This document shows positions 34,828 to 46,210 of a stretch of DNA of 64,000 nt, one piece after another. The DNA comes from Oxytropis ochrocephala (lineage: Eukaryota > Streptophyta > Magnoliopsida > Fabales > Fabaceae). The DNA is taken from contig CM037092.1 in assembly GCA_020916435.1 (NCBI GenBank), forward strand, positions 87,306,817 through 87,370,816, in the 5' to 3' direction. How positions within the stretch are numbered: position 1 is the first letter of the stretch; every line of letters starts with the position of its first letter. The notes beneath the pieces were generated by a model, which was not told where the DNA came from, made no database searches, and was given only the letters and a program-made list of their open reading frames with translations. The position numbers and the translations under genes were made by a program.

Positions 34828-35640
34828 GCGTCTTCGAGGGTCACGCAACAGTGTGGAGGGTATGCCAGCCTATTTCAGGTACACATTCTAACTTCTTGTA
34901 TTTTTGTTAAATCACACTGACTTTGGGTAAATTTTTGTGAATTAAATATGTTGTTTATTTTTGCATTTCAGGCTTGGATTATGTGGTATTTCCCTCGGAT
35001 GGCGGAGAGGTTGCCCGATCATATCCATGGTGCGGAGCCACTGGCTGGGCGCTACAGGAAGAAGAATTCAGACCACCTGAAGCTGAGCCACTACAGGAGG
35101 ATGATTGATGAGCTGAGGTCGGAGGATGTCTGCTGGCGACCATTTGAGAGGCGGGTGGTAGACCCTTTGAGCGAGATCTCCTCTACAGAGGCTTCATCGG
35201 TGGTGACTTCGAGTTCCCTACATGCACGATGAGGTGTACGTGGCGATTTGGGTGCGCTCGAGATCATCCCCGCGTGACCTCTCGGAGGTCGTCCGAGTCA
35301 TCTTCGCTGCGTCTTCGAGATCGTCCACTTCATGGCATCGTGGATGACATCATGCGCGCACTACTCGGGTTGCTCGGCGGCGGATGCGTATGCGTAGGTA
35401 CTTACGATGAATGCGTCCGGGCTTCTATCCCCAGACTATTATCGGCTCCACCATCACTAGTACATCAGTGCTGGACACCCTCCCCAGAGCTACGATACGA
35501 CGATGCTGACTGGATGAGGGAGGTTGTGACTGCTTGTAGGGAGGGGATTCGTGATGGCGAGATCACGCATGGCAGTCGGGCGTATCGGACACTCCATAGG
35601 CTGGTGGGGATGGCAAAGACCGGATGACATTCTTTGGGAG
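34828..35640 (+). pseudogene. Plant mobile domain (PMD) pseudogene, copy 2
   Basis: The last 51 bases of exon 1 (34828-34878) encode EGYASLFQ-like sequence, then a 93-bp intron (34879-34971, CAG|GT...CAG|GC), then exon 2: AWIMWYFPRMAERLPDHIHG, LAGRYRKKNSDHLKLSHYRR and CWRPFERRVVDPLSE. After a frameshift the tail reads RYDDADWMREVVTACREGI and GSRAYRTLHRLVGMA. This corresponds to the second half of the plant mobile domain; the first half is absent because the LTR cuts in at 34827. It is oriented opposite to copy 1 (5849-6960) and keeps the same intron position, so both derive from DNA copies, not processed transcripts. Confidence 0.75.
34879..34971 (+). other. Intron of PMD pseudogene copy 2
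   Basis: Donor TTTCAG|GTACAC and acceptor TTGCATTTCAG|GCTTGG. The acceptor is identical to that of copy 1. Confidence 0.75.
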
Positions 35641-35890
35641 CTTAGGCACGGACGGGGGCGAGGGCGAGGCGGCGAGGCGTTAGTGATTTTTTATCACTTT
35701 TTTTATGTATTTGATGTTGGCACTTTATTAACTTTATTATTAATTTTTTTCGGATGTTTTATTTTACGAGTTTCCATAAATTTTTGAATTCATTGATTCG
35801 ATAAAACAAAGTTACACAAGCGATACAACATAAACAACTAGAATAAAAATAGATAGATAAAATGAAAATACAATAGAAACTACTGAGCTG
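35641..35890 (+). other. 3' flank of PMD copy 2
   Basis: GC-rich GACGGGGGCGAGGGCGAGG followed by T-rich sequence, consistent with the end of the PMD frame and a 3' UTR. No other feature seen. Confidence 0.35.
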
Positions 35891-35896
35891 GTGGAG

Positions 35897-36302
35897 TTAA
35901 TCGACGAAGGATCTCGTGACGGTCTTACGGTTTCGACGCGTGCATGGATGAATGTAACTCTTCCATTTAAACATAATATGATTGGACATCATCTGCCGGA
36001 GTTCATCCTCGGTGTTGACATCCACAGCAGACCAGTGAAGACCTCCATCAGTCCATTCCGGTTTTCGATAAACGATACGAATTATCTCATGCTCGTCGTT
36101 CTCTGGTTGAACCATCGCAATAGTTTTCGCTTAAGAGCAACAAATGATATGCCATGGTTTAATCTTACGATACAACATCTCTCCCATCGAAACTTATACC
36201 ATCACCTTGCAAGATGATGCCCTGATGATCAGCAAACCCCATATTAGAATGAACGAGAGTGAGGAAAGAAGGCTCGTAATATGACATTAGCGAAGCCTGC
36301 AT
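35897..36302 (-). pseudogene. MULE-like N-terminal ORF convergent with PMD copy 2
   Basis: On the minus strand an ATG at 36302 opens MQASLMSYYEPSFLTLVHSN and ISFDGRDVVS before a stop. In another frame VQPENDEHEIIRIVYRKPEW and FKWKSYIHPCTRRNRKT continue to a stop at 35897. The IVYRKP segment and the following acidic stretch resemble the N-terminal region of plant MuDR-type transposases, but no catalytic domain is present, so the assignment is tentative. PMD genes commonly travel inside MULEs, which would explain the pairing. Confidence 0.4.
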
Positions 36303-36480
36303 CATCTTCACTTGTGTTGTGTGAGAGAAGGAGGAAGTTGAATTTTTGGTGTGAAAATAGTGATGGTGGGAGTGAGTATTTATAGATGAGGTAAAAGATT
36401 ATCAATCGTTGATTCCGTTGATCAACTTTGAAAGTGAAATCATGATGAAGTTAAAATTTTTTTACAAATAAATTTTTTAA

Positions 36481-36671
36481 GGCTCATCGTATATATATCA
36501 TTTGGGACATATATACGATGGGTAGTTTTAAAACATCGTATATATGCCCTGAAGAAGTATATACGATTGACCGTGAAACGGCCAATTGTATATTCTTCTT
36601 CAGGGCATATATACAATGTTTTAAAACTACCCATCGTATATATGTCCCAAATGATATATATACGATGAGCC
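36481..36671. mobile_element. Foldback MITE
   Basis: A 191-bp almost perfect palindrome: two 88-base arms (GGCTCATCGTATATATATCA ... TGATATATATACGATGAGCC) around a short spacer (ACCGTGAAACGGC), with three mismatched positions. It is flanked by TTTTTTAA on both sides (36473-36480 and 36672-36679), an 8-bp direct repeat as made by hAT elements, although the low complexity weakens that call. RNA from it would form a long hairpin. Confidence 0.75.
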
Positions 36672-37279
36672 TTTTTTAAAAAAAAAAATAGATTTCAAGG
36701 GCATTTTGGGGATTTCATTGTGGGTGGGGGTTTAAGGGGAAGGGGTGGGGGTACAAAAAAAACCATTTTGGGAATGGTGATATTATGGAATTTTAGGCCC
36801 AATGATTGATTCCTAGGATGAGGCCCAAAATGGTAAGATTTTCCTGGGAATTATCTAGAAAAGAATAATCAAGAAAAGGAAAGGATAATTATAAAGGTAG
36901 TGGGAGACAAATAGTACAATGACAACTTGCAAATTGCCAACCCACTCATGGCTGCGAATTTCAGCCCTATTTTTACCTCACTTTTGTGCTTCTTCATGCC
37001 CTTGATCCATGAGTGTTGTATTCCTAGCCATTGATTAAAATTCTAGATCAAATCCTAGGCTACAACTTTGTGTACAAAGTCCTAATTGCCCTTAACAATT
37101 TTTGTGCAACAAAAATTATTAATTTTGGTGTATGACCAGCCATTCCCCCCTCATTTGTGTTTTCTCATTGCCCCTAATCCATGTGCATTACAATCCTAGC
37201 CCTTGATTTAAATTTTATCTCAAATCTCAATGGTTTGCAAAAGCACAATGTCTTATATACCCTTAATTTTGTATCTCAT

Positions 37280-37286
37280 ATAAAAC
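37280..37286 (+). promoter_or_regulatory. TATA box of second Ogre-type LTR
   Basis: TATAAAA in CTCATATAAAACCCAAAATAAGAGACC context, followed by pyrimidine-rich leader. It aligns with 8432 in the other LTR. Confidence 0.55.
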
Positions 37287-38599
37287 CCAAAATAAGAGAC
37301 CATTAGGAGGGGGACTCTCATTTTTTACCCTAGCACACAATACTCTCCTCTCCTCCCTCTTTCAAAACTGAAACCACCCCTCCTTCAAAGCCTCCCTTTT
37401 CATGATTCTTATACTAGACCTACTTCTAATCTTGCATCATCATCAAGTTTTCATCAACAATTTTTCAAGACCAAGAGGTTTTTGTGGGATTCAAGAAGAG
37501 GTTCAAGTGTTCTTGGTTTTTATTTGATCTTCTTCTTCACTTCTTTTTGCAAGTTCTTAAGGTAAGCCTTAGATCCTTATTCTCTTTCACTTTTACCATG
37601 TAAATCTCTCTTCTACTCTTAACACCTTCTTGATTGCTTGTTGTTGTTGCTTTGAGGATCCTTTTCAAACATTATGACAAGGACTTAGGGAGCCTTGGGT
37701 GTTTGAGATGGGTCATTGGCCTTGAAGGAGTTATTCTTGTATTTTGTTTCACATTTCTTTGAATATTCCATCTTGTTTGCATGATTTTAAGTTGAATAAA
37801 GTTCATCATTCATGTGTGAGGGTTTCAGCCAAGTAGATGAAAAATAGTGTTCTTGTGTTTTCTTGCTTATTTCATGACTTGTGTTTGAATGATTACTTGA
37901 TTGTTGTTAGAATTAGGGTTTGTGTTTACTTTTGTTTCCTTTGATATTTTGTGTAACTAAATACATATTTTGCTTGATGATTATCTTGTAACATGGCATG
38001 ATAATTTAGGGTTTAATCTTGTGTCTTGTTCTATGTGTTGATTGTGAATCTTGGCATGAAATAATTTGGTGATTTGTTCATGTTGTTGCCTCGGCCTTAG
38101 AGGCTTTTTGTGCATATTTTTGTACTTAAAAATGTGTTGTTTGATCTTGTGTAGATGAGTGTAATTGTGTTAATGTGTTTTTAACTCTTAACCACTCACT
38201 TACTTTTACTTTACCACTCACTAACTTTTTACCTAAAATATAAACATTTTACCACTTTCATTTTTTCTATTTCACTTAATTTTTACCACAACATTTTTAC
38301 CATTTCATTAATTATTTACTTTCACCATTTCCTTAATCTTTTACTTCATTAACATTTTTACCAATTCACCTCATAAAACATGTTTTTACCCCTTTTGCAT
38401 TCATAAACCTTCACCAAAACATTTTCATTTTACTTCATACACTCTTATCATCTCATTAAGCATTTTTACTTTTACCATTTCATTAAACATTTTACCTCAT
38501 CTCATTAAATTTTTACCACTTGGCATACCTCTTTACTATATTACATTGCATCATGGTTTTTACCTCATCTCATTAAACTTTTTACACTTTGCATTTCAT

Positions 38600-38940
38600 T
38601 TATTTGTACATTAATACTTGCATACTTTCATATACTTATATGTTCATACATTCATATATGCTTATGCCTTTTGCATTCTCTTACCCTCTCACATGCTCAT
38701 GCATTCATTAATTCCATGTTTTGCATTCATTCTTAAATGTCATGCATTCATTAATTCCATGTCTTGCGTGCATACTTAAATGATTCATACCTTGCATAAC
38801 CATTATTCATTCATGCATAGTCCTGTATGCCTATTCATTCATGCATAGTCTTATATGATCATTCATTCATATCCTTGTATGCTCATGCATTTGCATATTT
38901 GCCTAATCATGCACATCATTGCTTGCATGTTCATTCATCT
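38600..38940 (+). repeat. TCATGCATTCATTAATTCC minisatellite
   Basis: Diverged tandem units of about 30-40 bp with CATGCATTCATTAATTCCATG at their core, matching the array at 9526-9790. Confidence 0.65.
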
Positions 38941-39397
38941 AACTAAGAATATTCTATGCCTATAATTAATTGTATCTCTCTTGTTCATGATGCCATTTAA
39001 ATGTCTTGACTTAATTGTGTGCAATTCCTCCCCCATGCATGTACTCTTATATGAAGACGTAAGCCTACTACTTGTGTAGCATAGAGTCATTGAGATAAAT
39101 GCACCTCTCTCACACACACACGCACAATTATTTTGAGAACTTTGTCTTGCATCTTTGATAATTGAATCCCTTGATTATATTGGCATGCTTAATCTTAGTT
39201 GATGATTAACATGTTCATGATTGCTTGATTAGTTGAATATGTTTGAACTTCACTCATTCATTTTGCATTTGGTTATGGATTTGGAGTTGATTGAAGTGTT
39301 CTACTTGTTTCCCAAAATCTCACCAAATTAACTTCTTTTCCTTTCACAAGTAAATAAAATAAAAAAAAACCCTTTTCCTAAAAAAAACTCATAAGGA

Positions 39398-39560
39398 GTC
39401 AAGTCGGACGTACGGCCGATGTTGACTAGCGTCCTAAGATCGAAGTTGTACAACTCAAATATCTTGGGATACTTATGAGAAATAAAACAAGCAACTAACA
39501 ACTCAAACCCTATTTCAAAAATGAGTAAGGAATCAAGTCGGATGTACATCCGGGTTGGTT
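39398..39560 (+). repeat. Two hairpin units with differing stems
   Basis: Unit 1 (39398-39426) pairs GTCAA with TTGAC around a near-palindrome CGGACGTACGGCCG. Unit 2 (39531-39560) pairs AATCAA with TTGGTT around the perfect palindrome CGGATGTACATCCG. Both are followed by AGCGTC. They occupy the place of the ACTCGAAGCC hairpins in the other subfamily. Confidence 0.6.
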
Positions 39561-40385
39561 AGCGTCTTAGGTTTTGAGTACATCTGATTAAATGCGAGCA
39601 CGAGATACTTGCTCAAATAAAAGCAATCAACCTCACAACAAATTTTTCAAGTAATTCAAATCACTTTTCGATAAGTAGGGGGCACGTCGCCTGTACGGGC
39701 GGGGATGTCTATGTTTTAGGGTTAGTGGACTGTACAGTTCAGACTCGAGAACCCCTACAATAAAAAAAACACCAACACACCAAAACTTCTTGACTCAGGA
39801 GAACTACGTAAGATTTGAATTCTCCATCGCACCGGGAGATACGTAGGAGTGGGCCACGTCCCGTCAAGCGTGCTTTTCAAAAATTCTAAAAAAGAATCTT
39901 TCTTTTCTCCGCTTACAAAACAATTTTTCTCAAATAAAAAGAATACGGAAAGAAGTAGAACAATTGTTTCAAATCAAACCTTGTCGAAACCACACATCAA
40001 ATTAATGGTTTCCTTTCGGTAGAAAGGAGGTGTGGGGTGCTAATACCTTCCCCATACCTAACCAACCCCCGAACCTACACATCCTGTTTTCGAAAAGACC
40101 ACCCGCCTTGAATAAAAAGACGTTTTTTCAATGTGCTCTTCTTAAAATTAAAATATTGGTGGCGGCTTCAAAATTTTTCCACTTTGTACATTGAGAATCC
40201 CTAACCGGATTTTTCGGGGTGCAACAGTCATCATAGTTTCTGAATACATCAAAATATATTACAAATACATCCCTGAGTGTCTTGTTTTTAAAATAATTTT
40301 AGGGACTAAATTGAGTAATAAAAAAAGACATTTGTGGACCAAAATAACTAACGAAAAACGCATTTGAGGACGAAAGTAACTTACT

Positions 40386-41200
40386 AAAGTCCTTTATGTT
40401 TTAATATTAATGCACTGTTATGGGTCCTTTATGTTTGTTCCTGAATCGGTCCATTATGTTTTAAAATTAATGCACTGTTACCGTCTTTTTGACTTTCTAT
40501 TTAAGTATGTTAAAAAAGTTTAAGTGGCAAACGATGCTGACGTGGCTAATACTAAAATTGACTTGGTAGTTCCACCTTGGGTTTTATTTAAAAATTAATT
40601 TTTTATTAAAATTGAAAATTACACTTGTACTCACCCTTCTGAATCCTCTCTTCGAACAAAAAAGTCCTCCCAAATCCTCTCTCAGCCTGCACTCGCCTCT
40701 GAACCCTCTCCACCGCCGGCCGTCGCCCACTTGCACATACGCGCCACTACCGACCTCCCTTCCTTGCAACAACACCCATCAAGCACCTAGAGCACTAACC
40801 TCCCTCTCCCTCTTTTACTCACAACACTCATAACAAGAACTTGGAGATGTCATTAGAGTCTTTGTTTGTTTCAACTGCTTCACTGATTTATGTGTTTTCG
40901 ATTTTTTACCATGTCTATAGATTTCCAGAAATTAGGGTTTAGGGATGAAGATGATTAAGAAATTCATAATTTTCTTTTATTTTTAATAAAAAATAATGAC
41001 TCAGCAAATAAAATTCTCACATAAATATAACAAATAGCCACATAAGCACCTTAATTAATTGCCATTTAGGCAATTTTTCAACCGGAGTTACTGAAAAAAT
41101 GTTAAAAAGGGCAATTATGCTTTAGTTTTGAACATAAGCGGCCAATTCTGAAAAAAAAAAACATAAATGACTAATTCAAAATTTGAAAAGAAGTTAAGGG
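40386..41200. mobile_element. MULE-like element with long inverted termini
   Basis: The outer ~250 bases on each side are diverged inverted copies: the left has CCTTTATGTTTT, TTTAAGTGGC, GCTGACGTGGC and TTTTTTATTAAAATTGAAAA, and the reverse complement of the right has CATTTATGTTTTT, GCTTATGTGGC, TGCTGAGTCATT and TTTTTTATTAAAAATAAAAG. The middle (40620-40970) is GC-richer and different from its flanks. The open frame there (40612-40833) has no recognised domain. The borders and target duplication are not clear. Confidence 0.45.
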
Positions 41201-41300
41201 ACCCCGAGAGTGATTATGCCTAGAATTTATAAAATGGATTTTTTCAAGATTCCCTTATTCGTGAGCTCCCATTGGGTTCATTTTGTAGTTTTTAAGCTCT

Positions 41301-41504
41301 ATTAGAGAGAGTCAAAGATATTACAAGTGGCAAGTCAAAGGACAGCTCAACATACACCTCAGCTACTACAACCTGCAGCAACAAGTCATCAACACCTAAG
41401 TGACCTGCTACTGCAAGTCACCTTACCAAAATGGTGACTTGCTTGAACAACTACGCCGTGTAATATCTTCTACGATTTTAGTCAACTAGATTAGAGAAAT
41501 TAGG
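41301..41504 (+). repeat. Left inverted arm of copia composite
   Basis: 204 bases, ATTAGAGAGAGTCAAAG to GAGAAATTAGG, matching the reverse complement of 46363-46564 at roughly 95%. It ends exactly where minus-strand copia integrase sequence begins. Confidence 0.85.
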
Positions 41505-42773
41505 GCTTTGTTGTATAAGGCTTCATAAGGAGAAATATAGGTGGAATGGCTTGAAGTGGGTAGTCTATTGATAAGGTGGGTTGAGGTAGTGAAGGCATGA
41601 TCCCAAAAGGAGGTAGGGAGAGAAGCATGGTTGAGTATAGTGAGTCCCATTTCAACTATTTTCCTATGTTTACGCTCTACTGTCCCATTTTGAGAGGGCA
41701 TGTGAGTCTATGGAGAATTCCCTTAGTGGTTAGTAAATATGTAAAGGGTATGAACTCCCCACCAAAATTAGTTTGTACAGCTTTGAGTGTAGTGTCAAAT
41801 TGTGTGTTTACTAGAGCATAAAACTTGGTAAAAGCTAATAAGGCATCAGACTTAGCTTTAAGGAAATAAATCCAAGTAAATTTAGTAAAAGTATCTACAA
41901 AAGTGATGTAATATTATAACCAGTAACAGATGGGGAAGGTAAAGGTCCCCAAAGATCAGAATGAATGAGTTCAAAAGGTTTAGAATACTCAGTTGAAGAT
42001 GCAGGGGCATTAATTCTATGTGATTTACCAGTGCAGCATGATTTACAAATTGAAATATCAGCTTTATTAGGTAAAGGAAATTTATACGATTTGAGGACTG
42101 AGTTTACACCATTCACATGTGCATGACCTAAACGAGAGTGCCAAAGATTGTATCTACTAAGTGCAGGACTAGTGCTAGCAGTGTGATTATGTGAATGTGT
42201 TGTTGAAGTAGTGTTTACAGTAGCTGAAGTGTTACACAGATTAGAATTCAAACCCCTAATTTGAAGTCTAGGTTTAATAGAAACTTGAAAGGGGGTTTTT
42301 CTGAAGGAGTACAGTCCATTTGAGCCCCTTACTCCTTTGAGCAGTGTTTGTTTAGTGACCTGGGATTTAACAAGACAATAAGATGTGTGAAACTCAAAGT
42401 ACACCTTATTATCCCTAGAGAACCTAGAAACAGAGAGTAAATTTCTGGAAATGGAAGGGACATGTAGTAATTTGTTTAATTTGAAAACTACATTTGGATT
42501 AAGTGGTGATTTGAAACTAGCAGTTCCAATTGCTTTAATTGGAACTTTGTGTCCATTGCCCATAGAGACTTGTGTTGAGCCTCGATAGGGCATGTGTGTA
42601 TCAAGATTGTGAAGGAAAGGAGTTACATGGTGTGACACACCTGTATCCTTATACCAATCCTCTTCCAATGAGCTTGATGGAAGTTCTTCAGTGGTTGATG
42701 CAAAATTCACTTTTGGTTGAGCAGAGTCCTTCTGAGATGGGCGAGAATCCTTTGAATTCCTGTCATTTTTGTT
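41505..42773 (-). pseudogene. RE1-like copia protease-integrase, truncated
   Basis: Protease and integrase of a Ty1/copia polyprotein on the minus strand. WYKDTGVSHHVTPF holds the protease DTG active site (near 42650). FELIHSDLWGPLP carries the first integrase Asp, preceded by the zinc-binding YNLWHSRLGHAHV and CKSCCTGKSHR. NGTVERKHRKIVE carries the catalytic Glu (near 41690). Sequence breaks at 41505, so the integrase C-terminus, RT and RNase H are missing. A frameshift lies near 41895, before the second part of the integrase core. The element ends in an inverted arm rather than its 3' LTR. Confidence 0.85.
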
Positions 42774-43132
42774 CTATGCAGATTGAGATGAGCTAGCATC
42801 ATTTGTTGGAGTGAAGGTTTCATCAAACCTATGCCAACACTCAGCCACGGCGTGACCATACTTGCCACACAATTGGCAGGTTGGTCGAGAACCAATATTG
42901 GTTGAAGAGGAATTTCCAGTGTTGTTGGTGCGTCCACGCCCGCGACCCCTGGCATTGTTGTTGTTACGACCTCTTCCACGGTAGTTGTTGTTGTTTCCAT
43001 GATTGCCATAGGAGGAGTGTGCAATGTTTGCACTTACAGATGCAGTGGCGAGTTCTTGACAATGTTTGGCAAATTGTGCCTCTTGAACTAGAAGTAACAC
43101 TTCAATATCAAAAAGAGTTGCATAATCAGTGG
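42774..43132 (-). pseudogene. RE1-like copia gag, C-terminal part
   Basis: The minus strand encodes ATLFDIEVLLLVQEAQFAKH, a Gly/Asn/Arg-rich stretch (GRGRNNNNARGRGRGR) and the zinc knuckle CQLCGKYGHAVAEC. A single in-frame TAG at 42774-42776 separates gag from the protease part, which otherwise continues in the same frame. The upstream half lies beyond the solo LTR at 45534-46145. Confidence 0.85.
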
Positions 43133-45533
43133 TGTAACCCCCCAAATAATTCAATTATTTATTTAATTAGATTGTTTAGGTATTGTATAGGTATCATGAT
43201 TAAAATAATAATGGGGTACTTCTTTTAAATCATGGGGTGGTGTTTAGTAATTAAGTAAGTGGTAGAAAAAGGTGGTGTTTAGTAATTAATAAGTGGTAGA
43301 AAAGGGTGGTGTTTAGAAATTAAGTAGGTGGTAGAAAGAGGTGGTGTTAGTAACTATTTAAGTGGTAGGAAGAGGCCCATGACCCAAGAGCCCAATGATA
43401 TAAGCACTAGGGTTAGAGCCAATTGCTCATTTGGAGAGCAAAAGAAAAGAAAGAAAGGAAAAGAGAGAGGGAGCGGCGCAAGTGAGAGGAGAGAGAGAGG
43501 AGAGATTGCGCACAAGAGGAGAGAAAGAGAAGAAGAGGAAGCTAGTTGCGGTGGTTTTCCTTAGAGTGTGTGGAAGAGTTCCTTATTCGACAAATTCCAA
43601 GGTAAGGGTGGGTTCTAATATTATAATGGGTTGTATGATGGGGTGTATGTGGGAGATTAGAAACTATAATGCATGTTAGGTGTTTGATAATATGATTGAA
43701 TGATTCTTGCATGTATATATGTGTTGTTTAATTTCGTTTTGGTGTTAATGACTTGTGTATGATTTGATGGTGAATTGATGCACCTTAGGTGATTTGATTA
43801 TGTTTGATGTGCTATTTGATGATTTTGATTGTATTTGTGATGATTATAATTGGTTTTCGTGATTGATCATGATAAGTTTTACTTGCTTGGGGTTTCTGTG
43901 TGTTTCTGGACACTGTTTCGGTCTTTCTGAAACTTGTACTGTTTGGTTGATCCAAAAATTGTGTGGCTGATTGTTTTTGAAAATAGACTTAAGGCCGGTC
44001 GTTTTGGCACTGGTTTCGTTCAATTTGGAGTTGTGTAGCTCAAGTTATGAGTCTCCAAAGTTAGGTCAAATTTACGGAATCAAACTGTGAGTAGGTTCGG
44101 TTTTTGCAGGTTTTGTGTTCTCGATGGAACTCCGTTTTGAATGATTGTTGTTTCATTGAAAAGTAGACTTAATTCTCTACGAAATAGGCCTTGGTTTCAC
44201 GAAATTTCATTAAGAAATGAGAAAGAAAATTTGGTTGCAAGTTGGGTAAAGAGTTTTGTCCGAGTTTGGTACCTCAGTGTAGTGTTTTGAAAAACTGTAC
44301 CAACTGGATACTTATTTTGAAAAAGGAAAATCATAGGTAGAAACTACACTCAGAGAGCTTTTCAATGAGTGGTCTTTTGTTGAAATCCGATGTCGTTTGC
44401 TATTTTAATTAATTCGCCGAAGTAGGTGCACTGCTGTAGGAATTCAGCACTTGTGCTGTGTTGCTGTTTGGCGCCCTGTGTGGTTGTGTTGCCACTGGGG
44501 GCCATTTTCCTTGCTGTTTGGCACCCTAGGTGTGCCCGTGTTGGCACCAGGCGCCATTTTTGTTGCTGTTTGGCGTCAGGGGGTGTTGTGTTGCCCCTAG
44601 GCGCCAGTGTTTGTGCTGTTTGGCGCCCTGTGTGTGCCGGTGTTGCCACCAGGCGCCAACTTATGTTGTTGTGTGGCGCCAGGGGGTGTTGTGCTGCCCC
44701 TAGGCACTAGTTTTGTGTCTGTGCGCGCCTCGGGCATGCTGTTGTGTAAACTAATTGGTGTCTTAGGTGTTGGTGTGGTTGGGGGAAATTGGGTGTTAGC
44801 TCTTTATGCTATAGTGGATGTGTTGTATTAACTACGGTGATAAACGATGGGTCAATATGACCAATATTTGATGATGGTGTTGTTGGGTCAATTATGACCG
44901 CTTAACGATGATGGTGATGTTGCATAATGATGTTTGACTGTTGTTCGGTGTTGTCCATGGTGTCGCATGCATTCATATGCACATTCCGGTGATGTATGGC
45001 TTCGGCCTTAGAGCTATGCTCAATGTTGATGATGATGCCACGAGATGGCTATTTTTCGGTGATGGTACCACATGCATATGCCCGTCGGTGTGGGTTGCAT
45101 TTCATCTCCCATTCATTATATTGGTGTTTTTCCCGTGCGTGATTGATATTAATGATGTTGTTGTTAATGATGTTGTTGTGTGATGATGTGGTATTTATAG
45201 TTACCTGAACTCTAGTATACTGCTTATCATACATGCTTTTATACTGTTAGAGACTCACCCCTTCTGTTTGAATGTTACCCCTATGTGGGTAACGTGCAGG
45301 TGATAGTGAGTGAAGGCTTGCCTACCTTCGCCAGCTGAGTCGGTGTTGTCTACGATCACGTAACACTTCGGGGAGGATGAACAACATCTTACTTATTGTT
45401 TTATTGCATTTTTCAATTGGAACTAAAGTTGTGGATTTGAAATGTCGAATGTGACACTCCATTGCATGCTTAGTTTTTAAATTTCCGCACTCACGATATT
45501 TAATAAAAAAGCGGGTAGATTTGGAGTGTTACA
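43133..45533 (+). repeat. Solo Tekay-like LTR inside copia gag
   Basis: Starts TGTAACCCCCC and ends GTGTTACA, 2401 bases, with the 5-bp target duplication AGTGG on both sides (43128-43132 and 45534-45538). Homologous to 3656-5848 (CACCCCTTCTGTTTGAATG, TAACGTGCAGGTGA near the end) and contains plus-strand versions of the GGCGCC modules (44470-44730). No internal region remains, so it arose by recombination between two LTRs. Confidence 0.93.
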
Positions 45534-46145
45534 AGTGGGTCTTCCATAAAACCATCATCAGGCGTTGTAATCTTAGGTAATACATCAAGAATGACGTCGA
45601 TTTTGTCCTGATCGGAGATATTTTCGCCGATGGAGAGGAGTGAGTCGGCGAGAGCGTGAATGCGTGCAAGATACTCATAGATGGATCTTTCCCCTTTCTT
45701 GGTGTTCTTGAGTTCCGACCTCAGTTGTCGGATCTTTGCCTCAAGATGTGCATAGTAGTCTTTGATATATCCTATCCTGCACGATAGGTATGTTTGCATG
45801 TCAAACCCTAGGGAGAACAACCCCCGAGAGTGTTGAGAGGAGCCAGGTGAAGAGCATTTGATCCTAAACGAGCCATTTTTCATAGGCTTCTATGATTTTC
45901 TTCGCAACGCGATCGGTCTCCGACGCGTGTTGCGGTATTTTTGGATTCACGAGGAATCAATGGAGCTTGAAGGAGGTGATTATGCCTTCAACTTGCTGGT
46001 TCCAAAGGAGAAAATTTTTATCTTCCAATTTGATTGATAGTTTGGGTGCGGAGCTGAACCCGTGGTGAGAGACGTTGTTCATGTTGAACACATTATTTGT
46101 GGGCTCAACGGTGGTGATAGCTTGTTTCGGCGACGAATCTGCCAT
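45534..46145 (-). pseudogene. RE1-like copia gag, N-terminal part
   Basis: The frame opens at 46145 with MADSSPKQAITTVEPTNNVF and KLEDKNFLLWNQQVEGII, the start of RE1/TNT-type gag, breaks near 45950, then continues with MQTYLSCRIGYIKDYYAHLE and RSELKNTKKGERSIYEYLAR. It ends DGFMEDP at the solo LTR. Removing the LTR and one AGTGG copy leaves the two halves one base out of frame, so another small indel is present. Confidence 0.85.
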
Positions 46146-46201
46146 TGACGAAGCTTCAAAGAGTTATGCAGAGAAGAAGGCTTCAAGATCGATCGTTGTG
46201 A

Positions 46202-46210
46202 CTGATACCA
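46202..46210 (-). other. Primer binding site of the copia element
   Basis: Minus strand TGGTATCAG, matching the initiator tRNA-Met primer site of plant copia elements, 57 bases before the gag start codon. Confidence 0.6.

Larger units (their letters stand above)
36690..40226 (+). repeat. Ogre-type LTR, second subfamily, probable solo LTR
   Basis: The 3' end matches the Ogre LTR end: TATTGGTGGCGGCTT then CCGGATTTTTCGGGGTGCAACA at 40226. The middle shares the TATA region (37280), the TCATGCATTCATTAATTCC minisatellite (38600-38940) and the ACTACGTA...CGTAGG block (39801-39850). It differs from 29144-32824 by many substitutions and has its own hairpin pair at 39398-39560. No TGTCATACC start is visible, so the 5' border is approximate. 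No internal region follows. Confidence 0.7.

Noticed and set aside
40612..40833. 73-codon Pro/Ser/Leu frame as a host gene
   Set aside because: It starts inside the inverted terminus of the MULE-like element and shows no domain. Kept only as the possible captured core of that element.
44426..44831. Cys/Val/Ala-rich frames in the solo LTR
   Set aside because: They come from the GGCGCC repeat block of the LTR and have no start context or homologue.
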